Assembly: GCA_964477035.1 (NCBI GenBank)
Contig: CAYZCW010000002.1
Location: 248,001 to 312,000, forward strand
DNA from: SLSG01 sp964477035
GTDB lineage: Bacteria > Bacteroidota > Bacteroidia > Bacteroidales > UBA7960
Reading direction: 5' to 3'
DNA length: 64,000 nucleotides
Below the pieces are notes generated by a model. That model was given only the letters and a program-made list of their open reading frames with translations, was not told where the DNA came from and searched no databases. This document shows, piece by piece, positions 59,026 to 64,000 of this stretch (within the stretch, counting starts at the first letter, position 1; the number at the start of each line of letters is the position of its first letter). The position numbers and the translations under genes were made by a program.

Positions 59026-60066
59026 ATGTCCCCATTCAAAAGTTTCGCCAGTGACAACAACGCGCCCGTCCATGAGACCGTGCTGCGTGCCATCCAGGAA
59101 GTGAACCGGGGCGATGCCATCGCTTACGGAGACGATGTCCACACCCTGGAGGCGGAAAGAAAATTCAGGGAATTGTTTGGCCCTTCTTCCCGGACCTTCT
59201 TCGTATTCAACGGCACGGGCGCAAACGTGGCGGCCCTCTCCCACCTGACCCGGCCCTGGCAGGCCATCATTTGCTCCGACAAGGCCCACATCCAGCATGA
59301 TGAATGCGGGGCCCCGGAGAAATTCTCAGGGTGTAAGGTCCACGCACTGCCCGCCCCCAATGGAAAAATCCATACCGGACAGATCGCCCCCCTCTTGCAT
59401 TCCGTGGGCTTCCAGCACCATTCCCAGCCGGGGATCATCTCCATCACCCAGGCCACCGAACTGGGCACCGTGTATACGCAGGAGGAAATCTCCGAGATCG
59501 CACGCTTTGCCCAGCAGAACGACCTGTACCTGCACATGGACGGGGCCCGCATTGCCAATGCGGCAGCCAGCCTCGGCATCAGCATGAAGGAGATGGTCAC
59601 CGATGCAGGCGTGGACGTGTTGTCGTTCGGGGGTACCAAAAACGGGCTGATGCTTGGGGAAGCCGTGGTGTTCCTGAACCCGGACCTGGCAAAGCATTTT
59701 GAGTACACGCGCAAGCAAAGCATGCAGCTGGCATCCAAGATGCGGTACATCAGCGCCCAGTTCAATGCCTTGCTGGAAAACGACCTCTGGCTGGCCAATG
59801 CGGGACATGCCAACCGGATGGCCCGGATGCTGGCAGACCAGCTCCGGGAGGTCCCCGGGGTGCAGATCACCCAGGAGGTGGAAACCAACGGCGTCTTTGC
59901 CATCCTTCCCCCGGAAGCCATCGAACGGCTGTTGCGCAAATACTTCTTCTACGTATGGGACGCTTCCCGCCATGAAGTGCGCTGGATGACGGCCTTCAAC
60001 ACCACCGAAGGCGACATAGAGGCCTTCGTGTCTGCCCTCAGGGATGCCATGGAAACCAACCATTAA
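59026..60066 (+). CDS. ltaE: Low-specificity L-threonine aldolase
   Basis: A 346-residue fold-I PLP enzyme that splits threonine or allo-threonine to glycine and acetaldehyde. Motifs: FASDNNAPVHETVLRAI near the N-terminus, FVFNGTGANVAAL, KAHIQHDECGAPE (ring-stacking His), LHMDGARIANAAAS (D172, R175) and SFGGTKNGLM with K205 as the PLP lysine. The related beta-eliminating lyases share the fold, so substrate is inferred. The ATG at 59026 gives the family N-terminus. Its stop overlaps the convergent prmC stop by three bases. Confidence 0.9.
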   Translation: MSPFKSFASDNNAPVHETVLRAIQEVNRGDAIAYGDDVHTLEAERKFRELFGPSSRTFFVFNGTGANVAALSHLTRPWQAIICSDKAHIQHDECGAPEKFSGCKVHALPAPNGKIHTGQIAPLLHSVGFQHHSQPGIISITQATELGTVYTQEEISEIARFAQQNDLYLHMDGARIANAAASLGISMKEMVTDAGVDVLSFGGTKNGLMLGEAVVFLNPDLAKHFEYTRKQSMQLASKMRYISAQFNALLENDLWLANAGHANRMARMLADQLREVPGVQITQEVETNGVFAILPPEAIERLLRKYFFYVWDASRHEVRWMTAFNTTEGDIEAFVSALRDAMETNH

Positions 60067-60965
60067 GGCCTTACAGCACAGATAAAGCGATCACGCAGCC
60101 TGAAGTCTTTCTTCAATACGATGCCGCCGTACCCGAAGGCCTTCAGCAACCGGACCGTGTCCCCTCCCAGCCCCTCATTGATCTCCAGAAACAGCCGCCC
60201 GCCGGGCCCCAGCCAGTTCATCCCGTGCCGGGCGATGGCCCGGTAGTACAACAGGGGGTCCTCATCCGGCACAAACAGGGCTTCGGGAGGCTCGAAACCA
60301 AGGACCCGGTGCTGCATGTCCCCCTTCTCGCTGTCCCGCACATAGGGCGGATTGCTCACCAGCACATCCAGGGGTGGGTCCGGTGCCCAACCAGGGCTTT
60401 CATCCAGCAGGTCCAGCAACACGAAACGGATGTCCGCCTGCAGCCTCCGTGCGTTTTCCCGTGCCAGTTCCAGTGCCCGGGGGCTGATGTCGCAGGCGGT
60501 CACACGGGTTCCCTCCAGGCCCCTGCCCAGGGCGATGGCGATGCAGCCGCTCCCGGTGCCTGCATCCAGGAGGTGGCACACGGCAGGGTTTTCTGTCCCC
60601 TGTCCGGCAACCGCCGGGCGGAGCTTTTCAATCACCCACGCCACCAGTTCCTCGGTTTCCGGCCGGGGGATCAGCACCCCGGGGGCCACGGCCAGGTCCA
60701 GATCCCCAAAACGCGCAAAACCGGTTACATACTGTACGGGCATGCCGCTGCCAAGGCGGTCAAGAACGGGACGGACCAGGGGCAGGAGCTCCGGCGGAAA
60801 GGCCTCACGGGCCTTCAGGACCCTCTGGTCGGGTGGCAACCCGAACATCCTGTCAAACACCTCGGAAGCCACGGCACGCGCCTCCCCTTCCGGGCAGCCG
60901 GCCGACAATTCCGACAGGAATTGCTGCCAGATATCCGTGATCCGGGCTGTGGGTTTGCCATCCAT
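60063..60965 (-). CDS. prmC: Release factor glutamine methyltransferase
   Basis: A 300-residue SAM methyltransferase that modifies the GGQ glutamine of release factors RF1/RF2. It has the helical N-domain, PVQYVTGFARFGDLDLAVAPGVLIPRPETEELV, the SAM site LDAGTGSGCIAIAL and the catalytic VSNPPYV. The sequence is complete and normal in length. It lies 43 bases after the NamZ gene. Confidence 0.95.
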   Translation of the reverse strand: MDGKPTARITDIWQQFLSELSAGCPEGEARAVASEVFDRMFGLPPDQRVLKAREAFPPELLPLVRPVLDRLGSGMPVQYVTGFARFGDLDLAVAPGVLIPRPETEELVAWVIEKLRPAVAGQGTENPAVCHLLDAGTGSGCIAIALGRGLEGTRVTACDISPRALELARENARRLQADIRFVLLDLLDESPGWAPDPPLDVLVSNPPYVRDSEKGDMQHRVLGFEPPEALFVPDEDPLLYYRAIARHGMNWLGPGGRLFLEINEGLGGDTVRLLKAFGYGGIVLKKDFRLRDRFICAVRP

Positions 60966-61008
60966 GCATCCAAGGGTTTAACGGGCCGCCGGGGCGGCCT
61001 TTCGGACA

Positions 61009-62253
61009 TCAGTCAAAATCGGGGTAAAGCAGGTAGCGTCGCCTGGTTTCCCTGAAACTGCGCAGGCCCTCCTCCCAGGATGCCCTGATCTGTTCCTCCG
61101 ACAAACCGGCCAGGATCTGGTTGCGCAGCAAGCGGGTGCCCGCCAGGTTCTCAAAAAACGGGTTGAAAAAGGCGTCTTTTTCCGGGAAATGCCGGTAGGC
61201 TTCCAGGAGGTGGGACAGCTCGATGCGGTCCTTTTGCTCCAACTGATCCAGGGGAAGTCCGCCAAGGTCCCTCCCATGGCACAGCTCGTCCCGGGCAGGG
61301 GGATTGGGTGCCGCAGGCACGCTCCTGGGGGTAAAGTGGTGGGGAAACTGCTGCGGGTCCAGCAAGGGGTGGCCAAACATCTGGAACGGCCGGTCGGTCC
61401 CCCGCCCCAGGCTGATCACGGTCCCCTCAAAAAAGCAAAGCGAAGGGTAGAGGTACACCGAATGCATGTCGGGCAGGTTCGGAGAGGGGGCGACAGGCAG
61501 GTGGTACCGCGTGCGGTGGGTATAGTTTTCCACAGGAATGACCTCAATCCGTGCCTTCACCCCGGAGCCCAGCCAGCCTTCCCCGTTCGCCATCAGGGCG
61601 TATTCTCCGATGGTCATGCCATGCACCACCGGAATCCGGTGCAGGCCGACGAAGGAGGCATGGCCCGACTCCAGGACGGGGCCATCCACATAGTGCCCCA
61701 GCGGGTTCGGACGGTCCAGGATGATCACGGGGATGTTGGCCCCGGCAGCCGCCTGCAGGAGGTAGGTCATGGTGCTGATGTAGGTATAGAACCGGACCCC
61801 CACATCCTGGATATCAAAAACGATCAGGTCCACGTCCTGCAGCTGTTCCGGAGTGGGCCGGCGGTTGCTTCCATACAGGCTGACCACCGGCAAACCGGTC
61901 GCAGGGTCGGTGCCGCTTGCCACATGTTCCCCGGCTGCGGCCCGCCCCCGGAAGCCGTGCTCCGGGCTGAAGACCCGGACAATATGAAAGCCGGCCGACA
62001 ACAGGCTGTCCACCACATGGGTCTCCCCGATCCTGGAGGTATGGTTCCCGGCAAAGGCGATGCGCCGGCCGCGCAGCAGGGGGAAATACATCCCGGTTCG
62101 TTCCGCCCCGGTTCGCAGCGCGGATGCCTCCGGGTCCCCGCCCTGCCGCCCCTCCTCCGCCCGGCTGGGGAAAACGGCAAAAAGCAGCACCACCGCCAGA
62201 AGGACCGTAAAAGGGTATTGGGCGAAGATTCGTTTCGACTGCCTGGTTTTCAT
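61009..62253 (-). CDS. Exo-beta-N-acetylmuramidase NamZ family (DUF1343)
   Basis: A 414-residue secreted protein with a signal peptide (about 1-31) and the DUF1343 domain: FSPEHGFRGRA (E98, corresponding to the catalytic Glu of NamZ), VFDIQDVGVRFYTYISTM, DRPNPLG and PSPNLPDMHSVYLYPSLCFFEGTVISLGRGTD. NamZ removes MurNAc from the non-reducing end of peptidoglycan fragments and feeds cell-wall recycling. The start at 62253 overlaps the lipA stop as ATGA, so the two are translationally coupled. Confidence 0.9.
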   Translation of the reverse strand: MKTRQSKRIFAQYPFTVLLAVVLLFAVFPSRAEEGRQGGDPEASALRTGAERTGMYFPLLRGRRIAFAGNHTSRIGETHVVDSLLSAGFHIVRVFSPEHGFRGRAAAGEHVASGTDPATGLPVVSLYGSNRRPTPEQLQDVDLIVFDIQDVGVRFYTYISTMTYLLQAAAGANIPVIILDRPNPLGHYVDGPVLESGHASFVGLHRIPVVHGMTIGEYALMANGEGWLGSGVKARIEVIPVENYTHRTRYHLPVAPSPNLPDMHSVYLYPSLCFFEGTVISLGRGTDRPFQMFGHPLLDPQQFPHHFTPRSVPAAPNPPARDELCHGRDLGGLPLDQLEQKDRIELSHLLEAYRHFPEKDAFFNPFFENLAGTRLLRNQILAGLSEEQIRASWEEGLRSFRETRRRYLLYPDFD

Positions 62254-63116
62254 GATCCCACATGTTTTTCGGCATGGTAGGAGGAGCGCACCAAAGGGGC
62301 ACTTTCCACGAACCGGAACCCCTTTTGCAGGGCCCATTCTCCGTACCGCTTAAAATCATCGGGATGGACGTACCGCTCCACGGGAAGGTGGCGCCGGCTT
62401 GGCTGCAGGTACTGCCCGATGGTAAGCACCTGGCAGCCCGCCTCCAGCAAGTCGTCCATGGCCTCCAGCAATTCATCCTCCCGCTCCCCCAGCCCGAGCA
62501 TCAGTCCCGACTTGGTGCGTGCAGCGGAGTGTTCCGTGAGGAAGCGGATCACCCCCAGGCTCCGGTCATAGTCCGCCCCGGAACGGACTCCGGGCGTCAG
62601 CCGCCGGACCGTTTCCAGGTTGTGGCTGATGACTTCCGGCCCGGCCTGGATCAGGAGCATGAGGGACTCCTCATGGCCGCCAAAGTCAGGGATCAGGGCC
62701 TCCAGGGTGGTTTCCGGCGCAGCCCTTTTGACGGCCCGCACAGTCTGCGCCCAGTGCGCTGCCCCCCCGTCCGGCAGGTCATCGCGGTCCACACTGGTCA
62801 GCACGCAATGCGTCACCCCCAGGGAAGCCACCGCTTCAGCCACCCTTTCCGGCTCCTGCGGATCCGGGGGAAACGGCTTGCCCGTCCTGACATTGCAGAA
62901 CCTGCAGTTGCGGGTGCAGGTATCGCCCAGGATCATGAAGGTGGCCGTGCCGGCGGCCCAGCACTCCCCCTTATTGGGGCAGGACCCGCTTTCGCAGATG
63001 GTATGCAGGCTGCCCACACCGAGCACATCCCTCACGTGGCGGAGGTCCTGTGCCCGCGTCAGGCGGCTGCGCAGCCATTCGGGCTTTCGAAGGTATTTGC
63101 CATTTTGCCGGTTCAA
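62250..63116 (-). CDS. lipA: Lipoyl synthase
   Basis: A 288-residue radical-SAM enzyme that inserts sulfur into octanoylated lipoyl domains. The auxiliary cluster is C41, C46, C52 (CESGSCPNKGEC) and the radical-SAM cluster is C67, C71, C74 (CTRNCRFC). The C-terminus has VESAPLVRSSYHAEKH, with the conserved RSSY. No in-frame ATG exists before the conserved KPEWLRSRL region, so a TTG at 63116 is the probable start. It lies 12 bases after a small lipoprotein gene. Confidence 0.96.
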   Translation of the reverse strand: MNRQNGKYLRKPEWLRSRLTRAQDLRHVRDVLGVGSLHTICESGSCPNKGECWAAGTATFMILGDTCTRNCRFCNVRTGKPFPPDPQEPERVAEAVASLGVTHCVLTSVDRDDLPDGGAAHWAQTVRAVKRAAPETTLEALIPDFGGHEESLMLLIQAGPEVISHNLETVRRLTPGVRSGADYDRSLGVIRFLTEHSAARTKSGLMLGLGEREDELLEAMDDLLEAGCQVLTIGQYLQPSRRHLPVERYVHPDDFKRYGEWALQKGFRFVESAPLVRSSYHAEKHVGS

Positions 63117-63128
63117 GGATTGGTCCGG

Positions 63129-63263
63129 TCAGACGTGGGGAACAGCCTGTGTTTCCACTACCGGCCCGGCATTGGTGTAAGCCGGACAGAGTTCCCGGTT
63201 GCGGCAGGAGGTAAAGGCCAGCACGGCCACAAAAACAACGACCAGGGCGATTCGCTTTCTCAT
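63129..63263 (-). CDS. Very small lipoprotein
   Basis: A 44-residue precursor with a classic lipobox (VLAFTSC, Cys 20) and a mature part of 25 residues including RNRELCPAYTNAG. The CPAY motif recurs in tiny lipoproteins of Bacteroidota as I recall it; no function is known to me. A -7 box (63290-63297) precedes it with a 20-base leader, and it is followed by lipA. It is probably real despite its size. Confidence 0.65.
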   Translation of the reverse strand: MRKRIALVVVFVAVLAFTSCRNRELCPAYTNAGPVVETQAVPHV

Positions 63264-63289
63264 GGGATTGAAAGATTGGTGCTTTTTCG

Positions 63290-63297
63290 CAAAAATA
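63290..63297 (-). promoter_or_regulatory. -7 box of the small lipoprotein-lipA-namZ-prmC genes
   Basis: TATTTTTG on the minus strand matches TAnnTTTG. It lies between the 62-residue gene and the lipoprotein start. Confidence 0.45.
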
Positions 63298-63322
63298 GGT
63301 GTTTTTTCCGGATGCGCTTCAT

Positions 63323-63511
63323 TCAGTTTCCGATCAGGAAAAGGCATTCCCCGTCTCGTTTCCGAAGCACCTGCAACGACCGTGCATAGTTCAGGATGTT
63401 GTGGATGACCTCTTTGCCGGGCAGTTGGCTGCGGCCGGGCTGCCCTTCGGATCCAGGGCCTGTTCTTGCGGGCATGTGAAATTCGTTCTCCAGTGTATTG
63501 AATTGTTTCAT
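63323..63511 (-). CDS. Small conserved cytoplasmic protein, function unknown
   Basis: A 62-residue protein. The N-terminus MKQFNTLENEFHMPA and the C-terminal VIHNILNYARSLQVLRKRDGECLFLIGN resemble short proteins I have seen in other Bacteroidota, where a hydrophobic-basic C-terminal strand ends in IxN. There is no signal or membrane segment. The middle is Gly/Pro-rich and may be an insertion. The leader has no visible promoter. Confidence 0.55.
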   Translation of the reverse strand: MKQFNTLENEFHMPARTGPGSEGQPGRSQLPGKEVIHNILNYARSLQVLRKRDGECLFLIGN

Positions 63512-63573
63512 AGGCTGTATTTAATGGATAATCACTGCGGTTGCTTAGGTAGAACGGCACCGGTCGTCAAATT

Positions 63574-63605
63574 ATTTTCAGGGGGAAATAAATTTTGTAT
63601 TTTTG
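63574..63605 (+). promoter_or_regulatory. Promoter of sucC
   Basis: TTTT (63575-63578), a 19-base spacer, then TATTTTTG (63598-63605), a full -7 match. The leader to the ATG is about 80 bases. Confidence 0.5.
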
Positions 63606-63692
63606 GATCGGATTGGCGTTCCACACACCCGTCAAACGGTGTCAGTTCCCCGGATACAGGGAAAAAACGCAACGCTTCAAAAAAACCAGCCT

Positions 63693-64000
63693 ATGAACCT
63701 GCATGAGTACCAGGGAAAATCATTGTTAAGGAAATATGGCGTGCCCGTGGCCGAAAGCATTCTGGTGGAGAACCCGGAGGATGCGGTGGCGGCCGCGCAG
63801 GAGGTCGAAAAGCGGACCGGCATCGGTATCTGGGCGGTGAAGGCCCAGATCCACGCCGGAGGAAGGGGCAAGGGCGGAGGCGTCAGGATCGCCAAAAGCC
63901 TGGACGAGGTGGCACGATTCGCCGGAGAGATCATCGGCATGCAGCTCATCACACCCCAGACCGGTCCACAGGGCAAGAAGGTCCGCAAAGTGCTCGTCGA
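63693..64000 (+). CDS. sucC: Succinyl-CoA synthetase subunit beta, 5' part (cut by the right edge)
   Basis: The first 102 codons of the ATP-grasp subunit of succinyl-CoA synthetase in the TCA cycle. MNLHEYQGKSLLRKYGVPV and VKAQIHAGGRGKGGGV are nearly invariant family segments. The rest lies beyond the window; sucD usually follows. Confidence 0.95.
   Translation, partial: MNLHEYQGKSLLRKYGVPVAESILVENPEDAVAAAQEVEKRTGIGIWAVKAQIHAGGRGKGGGVRIAKSLDEVARFAGEIIGMQLITPQTGPQGKKVRKVLV

Noticed and set aside
60984..60999. GGCCGCC...GGCGGCC inverted repeat between namZ and prmC as a terminator
   Set aside because: The loop would be only two bases, and on the relevant minus strand no T run follows, so transcription probably continues into prmC.

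Overview
The window comes from the chromosome of a member of the Bacteroidota, probably near Bacteroidales/Marinilabiliales, and is GC-rich for that phylum. The sequence shows this in several ways. There is a complete MoxR-BatABCDE operon and a phylum-type order bamD - rpoZ - DUF4835 (PorD) - recN - fabI. There are split transketolase subunits, an ECF sigma operon and a TonB receptor with a carboxypeptidase-regulatory-like plug. Shine-Dalgarno sites are mostly absent. At least ten genes have a Bacteroidota -7 promoter box (TAnnTTTG) upstream. I see no rRNA, tRNA, CRISPR array, insertion sequence, prophage or integrase. This is core chromosome, not an island.

Layout. 1-7.5 kb (minus strand): a DUF6580 membrane protein, a small membrane protein, mutL, two rhomboid proteases, uvrB and an M23 peptidase, with the first codons of another gene running off the left edge. 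7.7-15 kb: a Spy/CpxP-like periplasmic protein; an EamA exporter, class A penicillin-binding protein and Na+/solute symporter on the minus strand; a His/Cys-rich lipoprotein followed by a PepSY-type membrane protein; and an unrecognised 203-residue protein. 15-20.3 kb (plus): ettA, the two transketolase subunits and an ECF sigma factor with two accessory proteins. 20.3-28.6 kb (minus): moxR, DUF58, a BatD-like protein and batA-E. 28.8-31.8 kb (plus): an ABC ATPase, permease, YtrA-type GntR repressor and DUF2807 protein. 31.8-38.4 kb: a TPR protein and gyrA (minus) divergent from clpC (plus).

38.4-44.3 kb (minus) is a five-gene electron-transfer operon: etfB, etfA, a heme/4Fe-4S membrane subunit, a CCG-domain subunit and an acyl-CoA dehydrogenase. 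Together they describe a route for electrons from fatty acyl-CoA to the quinone pool. 44.4-49.3 kb (minus) holds fabI, recN, DUF4835, rpoZ and bamD. 49.4-52 kb (minus) holds a LiaF-like protein, a LytS-type kinase and a LytTR regulator. 52.2-55.5 kb has a TonB receptor and a lipoprotein. 55.5-60.1 kb has a pirin, then an M20 amidohydrolase, alanine racemase and threonine aldolase. 60.1-63.5 kb (minus) has two tiny genes, lipA, a NamZ-type muramidase and prmC. sucC starts at 63.7 kb and runs off the right edge.

Most genes are recognisable housekeeping or envelope functions. I did not find a clearly unprecedented system. The points most worth checking are the split ETF:quinone oxidoreductase operon, the metal-binding lipoprotein/PepSY pair, the stand-alone racemase coupled to an amidohydrolase, an 18-bp palindrome on the recN promoter, and -7 boxes that abut start codons.
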